Positions 15,970 to 24,681 of a stretch of 64,000 nucleotides of DNA are shown piece by piece (position 1 is the stretch's first letter; the number at the start of each line of letters is the position of its first letter). The notes under the pieces were generated by a model. The model was not told the DNA's origin. It saw only the letters and a program-made list of their open reading frames with translations, and ran no database searches. Position numbers and translations under genes: made by a program. Source of the stretch: Terrimonas rubra (lineage in GTDB: Bacteria > Bacteroidota > Bacteroidia > Chitinophagales > Chitinophagaceae); NCBI RefSeq assembly GCF_042686025.1, contig NZ_JBHUOZ010000002.1, positions 62,001 through 126,000 on the forward strand. The letters run 5' to 3'.

Positions 15970-18201
15970 TTATCGTATGCCGTGCATCAGCTTTTTCAAT
16001 ATCGGCCCCAGCAGCACACAGAGTACCGAAGCGGCAATAGAGATGCCCGTTAATAACCAGAAGAAATAACTGAAGCCGCGCTCCTCTGCCACTTTCTCTG
16101 ACATTTCACCGAACATGCCGGCCAGTTTCATACCTATGGCCACCGCCAGGTACCATACGCCAAACATCACCGCGATCATACGACCCGGCACCAGTTTACT
16201 CACATAGGACAGCGCCACCGGCGATACACAGAGCTCGCCCATGGTATGGAAAAGATAAACAAGTATCAGCCAGATAATACTTGCCGATGCCGATTTAGCA
16301 CCCGGCGCAATATCGCTGGCACCCAGGGCAACAAAAGCAGTACCAATACCCAGGAACAACATACCAATGGCATACTTGTAATGCGCCCTCGGGTTGTATT
16401 TACTGCTCCACCACCTGGAGAATAATGGCGCCAGGGTAATGATGAATAGAGAGTTGAGGATATTGAACCAGCTGGCACCGATTTCCGTAGCAGATACTTT
16501 TGATTTTACGACTGCCGGCACGCCAGTACCTTCCTTCTTGCTTTGTTTAATATCGTGGTTAATAATTAAACCGGTTTTGTCACCTACCTTGAAAGTTTTT
16601 TTCTGGTCTTTATTCAACTTTACATTCCGTGTAAGTTGCTCGCCTTTGCCATTGGTAAAGGCAATATTGGCAAAAGTTATTACCGTACCAAAAGCACCGA
16701 TCTTTTCCTGCTCTTCAAAGCCGGTGATCGTACCGTCAAAATATTCGCCCAGGGAATTATTATCCTTGTCATAAATAGCAAAGTCCTTCACGGATTTTTT
16801 CTCTTTCTCCAGGTTGGCCACATCATACAGGGACAATTTTTCATCGTCCAGTATACTCACACTCTGGTTATCGCTGTACGAATCAGATGATACGATCTTG
16901 GCCGGTGTGGCATTGCCATTTACATTGGTGTACTCCACATTATACGAAGCCGATTTATACTCGTTCACCACCATCCAGATAGCAATACCCCATATAATGA
17001 TAAAGCTGCAGGAAAGGATGATATTGGAAAGCGAATATTTTTTAAAGGTCTTGCCAAACAATTTAATCAGTACCCAGGTAATAACCGATAGCGGTACTAT
17101 GGTAATAAGCGCATTGGCAATTTTAAAAATAGTACCCGATGTACCTTCCATGATCCGTTGTGTATAGTCGCGTGCAAATAAAGTAAGTGAACCCGGGGCC
17201 TGCTCAAAGATGGACCAGAAGAACATGGTAATAATGGCAAAGAACAAAATGGCCAGCATGCGGTCACGTACAATATTATCATACTTCACCAGGCGCACTG
17301 CCAGCAATACCAGGAACAATACCAGGGCCAGTAATATAATAAAACTGGAGCCACTTAAGGGGCCTACGGTAAAGTCAAACAAATTAGTACTGCCTTCTGA
17401 TATTTTGGAGATAGGGTCATTTAATATCCAGCCCAGACCTAATACCACGCAGGCGGCGATCAGTATATAATGGAAAGTGGTAAAGGGATTTCTTTTACCT
17501 TCCGAGAGGTCGGTTGTAACAGCAACAGCAGCATTCTTCTTTGGTGGCTTTAAACCTACATGCCCGAAAATGCCCTGTGCAAACCAGAACTGTAATAAAC
17601 CGAATAACATAAAGATACCGGCTACGCCAAAGCCCCAGCTCCAGCCTATTTTTTCACCCAGGTAACCGCAGAGCATAATACCAAAAAAAGCACCTGCATT
17701 CACACCCATGTAAAAAATAGTATAAGCACCGTCTTTCTTCTCCGGTTTGTATTTATACATTTCCGATACAATAGAGGTCATATTGGGTTTAAAAAAGCCG
17801 CTACCAAAAACCAACAGTACCAGGCCGGTATAAATGGAGAAGGGTGTTTCAACCGCCATGGCTGCATGACCCAGGGTCATGAGCAGGGCGCCCACTACCA
17901 CCGCCCACCGGAAACCAATTATTTTATCGGCGAAATAACCTCCCAGCATTGTTGACAGATATACCAGGGCGGTATAGGAACCAAAAATAGCCAAAGCATG
18001 CTCTTTAGGCCAGCCCCAGCCATGGTCCATCAGCGAGGCGGTAAAAAACAATACCAATAAGGCACGCATGCCATAGTAAGAAAACCGCTCCCACATTTCG
18101 GTAAAAAACAACACAAACAAACCAGCCGGATGACCGATCACCTGTGTCTGAAAAAATGATTCCGAATCCTTTTTTAATTGTTCTTCTGAAATTGAACTCA
18201 T
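15970..18201 (-). CDS. Proton-dependent oligopeptide (POT/PTR2) transporter with a large insertion
   Basis: A 743-residue inner-membrane MFS transporter of the POT family, which imports di- and tripeptides with protons. The family's helix-1 motif ExxERF is intact (EMWERFSYYGMRALL). The helix-5 region has FYMGVNAGAFFG and helix 7 has FWSIFEQ (near residue 332). Compared with its 507-residue neighbour it is 236 residues longer. Most of this lies between the FEQ helix and the helix starting WFNILNSLFII (near 577): two extra helices (about 350-410) and a soluble, Lys/Asp-rich stretch of about 150 residues. By topology that stretch should face the periplasm. The stop of the partner gene lies 23 bp upstream of this ATG, so they form one operon. 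Confidence 0.88.
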   Translation of the reverse strand: MSSISEEQLKKDSESFFQTQVIGHPAGLFVLFFTEMWERFSYYGMRALLVLFFTASLMDHGWGWPKEHALAIFGSYTALVYLSTMLGGYFADKIIGFRWAVVVGALLMTLGHAAMAVETPFSIYTGLVLLVFGSGFFKPNMTSIVSEMYKYKPEKKDGAYTIFYMGVNAGAFFGIMLCGYLGEKIGWSWGFGVAGIFMLFGLLQFWFAQGIFGHVGLKPPKKNAAVAVTTDLSEGKRNPFTTFHYILIAACVVLGLGWILNDPISKISEGSTNLFDFTVGPLSGSSFIILLALVLFLVLLAVRLVKYDNIVRDRMLAILFFAIITMFFWSIFEQAPGSLTLFARDYTQRIMEGTSGTIFKIANALITIVPLSVITWVLIKLFGKTFKKYSLSNIILSCSFIIIWGIAIWMVVNEYKSASYNVEYTNVNGNATPAKIVSSDSYSDNQSVSILDDEKLSLYDVANLEKEKKSVKDFAIYDKDNNSLGEYFDGTITGFEEQEKIGAFGTVITFANIAFTNGKGEQLTRNVKLNKDQKKTFKVGDKTGLIINHDIKQSKKEGTGVPAVVKSKVSATEIGASWFNILNSLFIITLAPLFSRWWSSKYNPRAHYKYAIGMLFLGIGTAFVALGASDIAPGAKSASASIIWLILVYLFHTMGELCVSPVALSYVSKLVPGRMIAVMFGVWYLAVAIGMKLAGMFGEMSEKVAEERGFSYFFWLLTGISIAASVLCVLLGPILKKLMHGIR

Positions 18202-18224
18202 GGTAACTTATTTGATAAATAAAT

Positions 18225-19748
18225 TTATTTAACCCCGTGCATCAGCTTTTTAACCAGGGGCGAAAGTAACAAAAGTACAGCACCTGCAATTAATCCTGTA
18301 TACAGTAAAAACTCAAACAAATTCATATAAGAGGCTTTGGCAACAGCCAGGCTGGCGGCTTCATCGCCTGAGTGGTCAATACTGGCAATATTGGCCAGTA
18401 AAGCTGCAATATACTCAGACCCTGCAGTTGCCAGGAACCATACCCCCATCATAAAACCGACAATTTTGGTAGGTGACAGTTTGGTTACCGAAGACAAGCC
18501 AACCGGCGACAGGCAAAGCTCACCGAATGTATGCAGCATATACATAAATATGATCCAGATAAACGCCACTTTTTCAGTACCCGACACATTACCCCCAATT
18601 ACCAGGGCACCAAAACCAAGACCCGCAAATATTAACGACAAACTGAATTTTATTACGGTATTCGGGTTTGCATTCACTTTTGATAGTTTATTCCATATCC
18701 AGGCGAATATGGGCGCAAACAATACAATGAAAAGGGCATTGAATAAATTCACCTGGCCCGGTTTTAACTCCATACCAAAAACATTCCTGTCCAGCGCCCT
18801 TTCCGAGAACAGGCTCAGTGAAGTATAAGCCTGTTCAAACAAGGCCCAGAATACTACTGAGAACAGGATGAGTATGGTAAGTGCGATCAACCGGTCCCTT
18901 CCAACCTTATCCAGCTTAGTGGCTTCCCAGCCAATATAAATCAAGGATATTACACCCGAGCCTAACAACAAGCTGCCTACCACGCTATGGCGCTGTATCA
19001 TTTGCCATACAACAAAACTTCCCAAAAAGCCTAACAGGTAGATCAGGTTTTCTCTTGAAATAATGCCGGCAACTTTTTCCTTCAATATAGCCGGGTTCTT
19101 GGGCTCTCCCTTACCCATGAAATGTTTTTTACCGGAGATAAAAACGAGTAAGCCCAGCAGCATACCTATGCCCGCGGATCCAAAACCATATGCCCAGCCA
19201 TACTCTTCACCCAGCCATACGCATACAATGGTGGCTAATAAGGAGCCCAGGTTAATACCCATATAAAAAATGGTAAAGCCCGATTCTTTCCTAGGGTCCT
19301 GCTTCTCATATAATTCACCTACGATGGATGATATATTGGCTTTTAAAAAACCTACTCCCATTACAATTAAAGAAAGAGAAAAATAAAATACCTGTAAGGC
19401 CGCGCTGTCTCTTTTTACCACACCATCAACTATTTCGGCCGCATGACCTTCGTAAGCCATACCTAAATGGCCCAACACCAATAATATGGCGCCAAAAGTT
19501 ACCGCCTTTCTAAAGCCCAGGTATTTATCGGCTAAATAACCGCCTAAAACCGGCATGGCATATACCAATGCAGCATAACTTCCAACCAGTAAGTTTCCAT
19601 TTGTATCGGTAAAAAGATGGTACCGGACTAAGTAGTAGATCAATAAACCTTTCATCCCGTAGAACGAAAAGCGTTCCCACATCTCGGTAAAAAACAAAAC
19701 AAAAAGCCCTTTGGGGTGGCCCAGGATCTCTCCTTCGCGTTTGCTCAT
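18225..19748 (-). CDS. Proton-dependent oligopeptide (POT/PTR2) transporter
   Basis: A 507-residue POT-family peptide/H+ symporter of standard length. Visible motifs are EMWERFSFYGMKGLL in helix 1 (ExxERF proton-coupling motif), GSYAALVYAMPVLGGYLADK in helices 2-3, FYMGINLGSL in helix 5, FWALFEQAY in helix 7, and GELCLSPVGLSSVTKLSP in helix 10. It is the first gene of a two-gene operon; the second is the enlarged paralogue. Having two differing POT carriers side by side suggests different peptide preferences. This matches a lifestyle of degrading protein outside the cell, but that is inference. Confidence 0.9.
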   Translation of the reverse strand: MSKREGEILGHPKGLFVLFFTEMWERFSFYGMKGLLIYYLVRYHLFTDTNGNLLVGSYAALVYAMPVLGGYLADKYLGFRKAVTFGAILLVLGHLGMAYEGHAAEIVDGVVKRDSAALQVFYFSLSLIVMGVGFLKANISSIVGELYEKQDPRKESGFTIFYMGINLGSLLATIVCVWLGEEYGWAYGFGSAGIGMLLGLLVFISGKKHFMGKGEPKNPAILKEKVAGIISRENLIYLLGFLGSFVVWQMIQRHSVVGSLLLGSGVISLIYIGWEATKLDKVGRDRLIALTILILFSVVFWALFEQAYTSLSLFSERALDRNVFGMELKPGQVNLFNALFIVLFAPIFAWIWNKLSKVNANPNTVIKFSLSLIFAGLGFGALVIGGNVSGTEKVAFIWIIFMYMLHTFGELCLSPVGLSSVTKLSPTKIVGFMMGVWFLATAGSEYIAALLANIASIDHSGDEAASLAVAKASYMNLFEFLLYTGLIAGAVLLLLSPLVKKLMHGVK

Positions 19749-20191
19749 GCAATTAAGTTTTAAAAAATAAAAAGCTACTTATAAAATTATGGTCCGTTAC
19801 TTTTTATGGCGTGTCCCTGCGGGCCGGGTTATCCGCTGCTACTCCGGCACAAAGCCCTGCACCTGGCCTCACCGGGGTATCCGCTGCTACCCCTCACGCA
19901 ACCCAACCAAAAGATAAAACATTTCCGGTTGTATTATATACATCGGGCCGGTATCATTTTGCAGGAGAACTGTTAATTAATCTTTCACTAACAAAATGGC
20001 AATACGGGCAAACCGCTGCGGGCAATGGCTCCTAATCGTTTTTGCTTATTAACTGTAAGGCCTGTTTCCTAAGCCCAAAGCCAAAAGCAAGGGCTCAAAA
20101 TACAGAAAAATAGCCACTAAGAAATAATTAAGTTTCTTTTGCTAAACATTACGATATTCGCCACATTTTAAGGCCAATATTAGCTTAAACC
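19749..20191. repeat. Divergent spacer with GC-rich dispersed repeat
   Basis: Between the POT operon and purD. A GC-rich element at about 19806-19895 contains GGCGTGTCCCTGCGGGCCGGG and two copies, 48 bp apart, of TATCCGCTGCTAC (19830-19842 and 19878-19890). It resembles, inverted, the element at 3800-3900. The 74-codon frame over it is repeat-derived. The rest is AT-rich and presumably holds the promoters of both flanking genes, but no exact TAnnTTTG box was found. Confidence 0.5.
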
Positions 20192-21472
20192 ATGAATATT
20201 TTATTATTAGGCTCCGGTGGAAGGGAGCATGCCCTTGCCTGGAAACTGTCTCAAAGCCCCAACTGTACCCAGCTCTTCATCGCCCCGGGCAATCCCGGTA
20301 CGGCGCAATTTGGTAAAAACCTTTCTTTTTCCGTTACCGATTTCGAGGCTATTACAAACTGCTGTATCGAAGAAAAGATCGATATGGTGATAGTAGGTCC
20401 CGAAGAACCCCTGGTAAAAGGTATTTACGATCACCTGAAGATAAACCCCGAATTAAAACAGCTGCTGATCATTGGCCCTTCGCAATACGGGGCACAACTG
20501 GAAGGCAGTAAGGCCTTTGCCAAAGCTTTTATGCAGCGCCATAATATTCCTACTGCGGCGTATAAAGAGTTTACCCTGGATAATTACGCAGAAGGCGTAC
20601 AATATATACAGCAACATAATTTACCCATTGTATTAAAGGCCGATGGCCTGGCAGCGGGTAAAGGCGTAGTGATCTGCCAGACCCATATTGAGGCAATGGC
20701 GGAATTTGAGTTAATGATCCAGCAGGCAAAATTTGGCGATGCCAGTAAAAAGGTAGTGGTGGAAGAATTTTTAAGCGGTATTGAATTAAGCGTATTTGCC
20801 CTGACCGATGGTGAGCATTATGTTTTATTACCAAACGCTAAAGACTACAAGCGCATTGGTGAAGGCGATACCGGCCTTAACACCGGCGGTATGGGCGCTA
20901 TCAGCCCCGTTCCACTGGCTACACCTGCCTTTATGCAAAAAGTGGAAGAGCAAATTGTTAAACCCACTATTAAAGGCCTGCAAAGCGAAAAGATCAACTA
21001 CACCGGTTTTGTTTTTATCGGCCTGATATCGGTAAACGACAACCCTTATGTTATTGAATATAACTGCCGCATGGGCGATCCCGAAACGGAAGTAGTGCTG
21101 CCCCGTTTACAGAACGACCTGGTTGAGCTGTTAACGGCTGCCGCCAATAAACAACTGGCCACACAAACCATCCTTACCGACCCCCGTGCTGCCGCTACCA
21201 TTGTTGCCGTAAGCGCCGGCTATCCGGGTAATTTTGAAAAAGGCTTTGTTATTTCCGGTCACAATGAGCATTATGGTAAACAATCCATCGTGTTCCAGGC
21301 CGGCACTACGGAAAAAGAGGGTGAAGTAGTAACCAATGGCGGACGTGTACTATGTATTACTTCCTATGCCAATGATATACAGGAAGCGGTTAATACTTCC
21401 CTGGATGTATTATCCAATATCAACTACGAAGGCATTACCTATCGTACCGATATAGGTTACGAATTTAAATAA
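20192..21472 (+). CDS. purD: Phosphoribosylamine--glycine ligase (GAR synthetase)
   Basis: A 426-residue cytosolic ATP-grasp ligase. It joins phosphoribosylamine and glycine with ATP in the second step of purine synthesis. The start MNILLLGSGGREHALAWKL, with APGNPGTA after it, is diagnostic. The ATP-grasp core is seen around residues 145-165 (VLKADGLAAGKGVV) and 195-245 (VEEFLSGIELSVFALTDG, then DTGLNTGGMGA). The metal-binding YNCRMGDPET follows near 290. Length is normal. It is a single gene followed by a strong palindromic terminator; no other pur genes are next to it. Confidence 0.96.
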   Translation: MNILLLGSGGREHALAWKLSQSPNCTQLFIAPGNPGTAQFGKNLSFSVTDFEAITNCCIEEKIDMVIVGPEEPLVKGIYDHLKINPELKQLLIIGPSQYGAQLEGSKAFAKAFMQRHNIPTAAYKEFTLDNYAEGVQYIQQHNLPIVLKADGLAAGKGVVICQTHIEAMAEFELMIQQAKFGDASKKVVVEEFLSGIELSVFALTDGEHYVLLPNAKDYKRIGEGDTGLNTGGMGAISPVPLATPAFMQKVEEQIVKPTIKGLQSEKINYTGFVFIGLISVNDNPYVIEYNCRMGDPETEVVLPRLQNDLVELLTAAANKQLATQTILTDPRAAATIVAVSAGYPGNFEKGFVISGHNEHYGKQSIVFQAGTTEKEGEVVTNGGRVLCITSYANDIQEAVNTSLDVLSNINYEGITYRTDIGYEFK

Positions 21473-21501
21473 ACTGCATTACCTGTGGGTGAATAAAATA
21501 T

Positions 21502-21533
21502 AAAGCTACCGGTTTAAACCGGTAGCTTTTTTT
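21502..21533 (+). terminator. Intrinsic terminator of purD
   Basis: A 28-bp perfect palindrome (21502-21529, AAAGCTACCGGTTT and its complement) followed by T residues. Confidence 0.85.
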
Positions 21534-21718
21534 GTGCCATTGCTACTGATAAACGTCTTTCTTCTGCATAGCATGATGATGCGTAAGCGGTAATTATAAA
21601 AGGCATTATTCGTAAACTTGCATCCGGCCTCACTTCCTTTATACCGTTTTTTAAAATAACTTACATACGCAAATACCTACATCTACCAAACAATCCCCTC
21701 AAATTGATACCTAACAGA

Positions 21719-23911
21719 ATGACATGGTTATTTTGTATGTTATTGCCTTTATATGCAATAAGCCAGCCTGTGAACCCTGTTTATATTGAAAAAAAATTAG
21801 CCGCCGCCAGGGAGCAATACCAGCAGTTTGATTATACCGATGCACAAAAAACGCTGGATGAACTGTATACACAGTCTGTTAAAAGCAACAACTATTACGG
21901 GGCAGCCATGGCCCTTATAAAGAAAAACCTGTATGGTATTGAAAGGGGCGATTATACCCGCTCCGAACCCGACTGGCAGGCTATCGATAACCTGCATATG
22001 ACGGATAAAACGGAACAGACCCAGGTAAAAGTAGAGCTGCTTAACCTGCGTGCCCGGTACGAACAAAAACAGAAGAACAACAGTAAACAGGCAGAACAAT
22101 TTTTAGACGAGGCCATTAAAATGGCCAGCCACTTACCGGCCAATGCCTATGTACTCGGCGAATCCTATTATTTATATGGCCAGATAAAAAGTAAAAACTC
22201 CCAGTTCATTGAGGCCAATAAATACTTACTGGCCGCCATTAAAATTTTTGAAGCCAATAACGACCCCGCCTCTATCGGCCTGGTATGGGGCGACCTGGCA
22301 CATGCCTCCTTCCTCATTGGCGAAAAAGAAAGAGCCATTGCCTATGCCTATCAATCCATAGACGCACTCAAAAAAAACAGGGACTATGAAAGCCTGAGCA
22401 TACAGTTAAGTAACCTGGGGCGGATGTACCAGCTGGACAATAAGCCGGACTCAGCCGTTAAATATTTTTTAGCTTCGGCCGAATACCTGAACCGGTCTAC
22501 TCGTAAGGAAACAAAGTTTATCAGTAAGGTTGATCTTGCCCTGGCCTACCATGCACAAAAAAACAGGCCCGAGGCTTTCCGGTATATGGAAGAAGCAGTG
22601 CAGATCGGTCGTGAGATCAGCCAGCCTAAACTACACCGCTACATACGCATGTGTGCCATGTTAGCGGGGTATGCGGGCAACGAAAAATTAATGGACCAGT
22701 ATTATGAAGAGAGCTACCGGCTGGCCTCAAAGGATAATGACCGGGAGGCATTACGCGACTGGCATGGCTCCCTGAATTTTTATTATGCCAATATTAAAAA
22801 AGATACCGCGAGGGCCTTCCCTTATTTAGAAAAATTTCACGCCTATAAGGATTCACTGGTGAACGAAAGATCTAAAAAGGATTTTAATACCCTGGAAGTA
22901 CAATACCAGACAGAAAAAAAACAAGCCGAGATTGAAAGACTGGCCATTGAACAAAGACTGCAAAGCCTGGAACTGGAAAAAAAGAATGCCCTGATAAAAG
23001 GCAACCTGATAGAAGCTGCTCAAAAGGAAAAGGAGATACAATTACTTACGCAGGAAAAACTGATCAACAACCTGAAAATTGAACAACAGGCCAAATCACT
23101 CAGCCTGGCCGGATCGGAATTAAAAAACCTGCAGCAGCAACAGAAAATAGCCGAACAGGAAAGTTTATTAAAGGAAGAAAAGATCCGGAATGAACAATTA
23201 AAAAGAAACCTGATCATTGCCATGCTTATAGCGGCCGTAATAGGTTTTGTATTTATCTTAAACCGGGTGCTCTTAAAAAAGAAGATAGAACAAAAGAATT
23301 TATTGCTGCACGAACGGAACCGTATCTCCACCGAGCTGCACGATGAAGTGGGCAGTACCCTTACGGCCATCAATCTTTTATCCCATTCAGCTATTCACCA
23401 GTTAAATACCGATAACGGCGATGCCTCTAAAAAACAGGTGGAGAAGATCAAAGAGAATACGCAATCTGTCATGGAAAATATCAGTGACATTGTATGGAGT
23501 ATGAACCCCGAAAATGATAGTTTTCAGCAGGTGATTGTGCGTATGAAAGAGTTTACCGGTAATATACTGGAGCCGCAAAACATAACATATCATTTTCATA
23601 TTGATGATAACCTGAATACCATTAAACTTTCACCGGAGAAAAGGAGAGATCTCTACCTGGTCTTTAAAGAAGCGGTCAATAATATGGCCAAGTATTCGCA
23701 GGCTACACAGGCGGTTATCAGGCTTACCCGCTCAGGAAAGAACATTGTACTCACCATTACCGATAATGGTACCGGCTTTGATCCAACGCTTGTAAAAAAA
23801 GGTAACGGGCTTAATAATATGCACAGCAGAACAGAGAGGAACCATGGATATTTTGAGCTGCAAAGCGGTGAAAGCGGCACTACTGTTACCGTTCATTACC
23901 CTTACGCATAA
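21719..23911 (+). CDS. TPR-containing sensor histidine kinase (HisKA_3/NarX-LiaS type)
   Basis: I use the ATG at 21719, which opens a signal peptide (MTWLFCMLLPLYAISQ); the frame also has a TTG five codons earlier. The 730-residue protein has a periplasmic sensor of tetratricopeptide-like helices (about 20-390) and a Gln/Glu/Lys-rich coiled coil (about 395-500). One transmembrane helix follows near 505-525 (LIIAMLIAAVIGFVFILNRV). The HisKA_3 dimerisation domain has its phospho-acceptor His in RISTELHDEVGSTL (near 541). A C-terminal HATPase has N-box EAVNNMAKYS and G-box DNGTGFDP. It signals to the response regulator encoded 59 bp downstream. The stimulus is unknown. Confidence 0.9.
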   Translation: MTWLFCMLLPLYAISQPVNPVYIEKKLAAAREQYQQFDYTDAQKTLDELYTQSVKSNNYYGAAMALIKKNLYGIERGDYTRSEPDWQAIDNLHMTDKTEQTQVKVELLNLRARYEQKQKNNSKQAEQFLDEAIKMASHLPANAYVLGESYYLYGQIKSKNSQFIEANKYLLAAIKIFEANNDPASIGLVWGDLAHASFLIGEKERAIAYAYQSIDALKKNRDYESLSIQLSNLGRMYQLDNKPDSAVKYFLASAEYLNRSTRKETKFISKVDLALAYHAQKNRPEAFRYMEEAVQIGREISQPKLHRYIRMCAMLAGYAGNEKLMDQYYEESYRLASKDNDREALRDWHGSLNFYYANIKKDTARAFPYLEKFHAYKDSLVNERSKKDFNTLEVQYQTEKKQAEIERLAIEQRLQSLELEKKNALIKGNLIEAAQKEKEIQLLTQEKLINNLKIEQQAKSLSLAGSELKNLQQQQKIAEQESLLKEEKIRNEQLKRNLIIAMLIAAVIGFVFILNRVLLKKKIEQKNLLLHERNRISTELHDEVGSTLTAINLLSHSAIHQLNTDNGDASKKQVEKIKENTQSVMENISDIVWSMNPENDSFQQVIVRMKEFTGNILEPQNITYHFHIDDNLNTIKLSPEKRRDLYLVFKEAVNNMAKYSQATQAVIRLTRSGKNIVLTITDNGTGFDPTLVKKGNGLNNMHSRTERNHGYFELQSGESGTTVTVHYPYA

Positions 23912-23970
23912 TCATGTTATCATCATAATTATTACGATATCTTTATTTTGCTATCATTAAATAACCTATT

Positions 23971-24606
23971 ATGATCAGGCTGGCCATTTTTGAGGACAAT
24001 GCACTGTTACGGGAACAATTGATGTTGTTCCTGAACAATGTCAACCAGGATATTCAATGTGTAGGGGGCTGGGAGAATTGTTTGCAGGTTGAAAAAATAA
24101 TGGACTTCCATAAGCCCGATGTGGTGCTGATGGATATTGATATGCCGGAAGCCAATGGTTTTTTCGGTTTAAAATATATTACCCAAAATCAGCCGCAGGT
24201 ACCTGTTATTATGCTCACTGTTTTTGAGGACGACCAGCATGTATTTGAAAGTATCTGCCTGGGCGCAAAAGGTTATCTCTTAAAAAAATCATCGCCCGAA
24301 AAGATCATCGAATCGATAAAGGATGTACTGGAAGGCGGCTCACCCATGAGCCCCTTTATTGCCCGTAAGGTACTGGAAAGTTTCAGTGCCATGAAAGCGC
24401 TGCCCAATGAAGACTATAACCTCACCAACCGCGAAAAAGATATACTACGCTCACTGGTAAATGGCAACAGTTATAAAATGACAGCCGCGGCGCTCTCCAT
24501 CTCCATCAACACCGTAAGGCAATATATCCGCAAAGTGTATGAAAAGTTACAGGTAAACTCGATGAACGAGGCGGTGGCAAAAGCGATTAAACAGAATATT
24601 GTTTAG
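23971..24606 (+). CDS. NarL/LuxR-type response regulator
   Basis: A 211-residue DNA-binding response regulator. The receiver domain (1-120) has the acidic pocket (FEDN at 8-11), the phospho-acceptor Asp55 in VVLMDIDMPEANG, and the conserved Lys in KGYLLKKSS. The C-terminal LuxR-type helix-turn-helix is at about 148-210 (LTNREKDILRSLVNGNSYKM, then ISINTVRQYIRKVYEKL). It pairs with the upstream TPR histidine kinase as a two-component system. The box TATCTTTA near 23938, one base from TAnnTTTG, could give it extra transcription. A bidirectional terminator follows. Target genes cannot be told from the window. Confidence 0.92.
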   Translation: MIRLAIFEDNALLREQLMLFLNNVNQDIQCVGGWENCLQVEKIMDFHKPDVVLMDIDMPEANGFFGLKYITQNQPQVPVIMLTVFEDDQHVFESICLGAKGYLLKKSSPEKIIESIKDVLEGGSPMSPFIARKVLESFSAMKALPNEDYNLTNREKDILRSLVNGNSYKMTAAALSISINTVRQYIRKVYEKLQVNSMNEAVAKAIKQNIV

Positions 24607-24627
24607 TGTATCATAATATTGTAGCAT

Positions 24628-24663
24628 AAAAAAGACAAACACATTACTGTATTTGTCTTTTTC
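24628..24663. terminator. Bidirectional terminator between the response regulator and rng
   Basis: AAAGACAAA (24631-24639) pairs with TTTGTCTTT (24652-24660), with A-run before and T-run after, so it can serve both convergent genes. Confidence 0.75.
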
Positions 24664-24681
24664 AATCTTATACTTTCAGTT

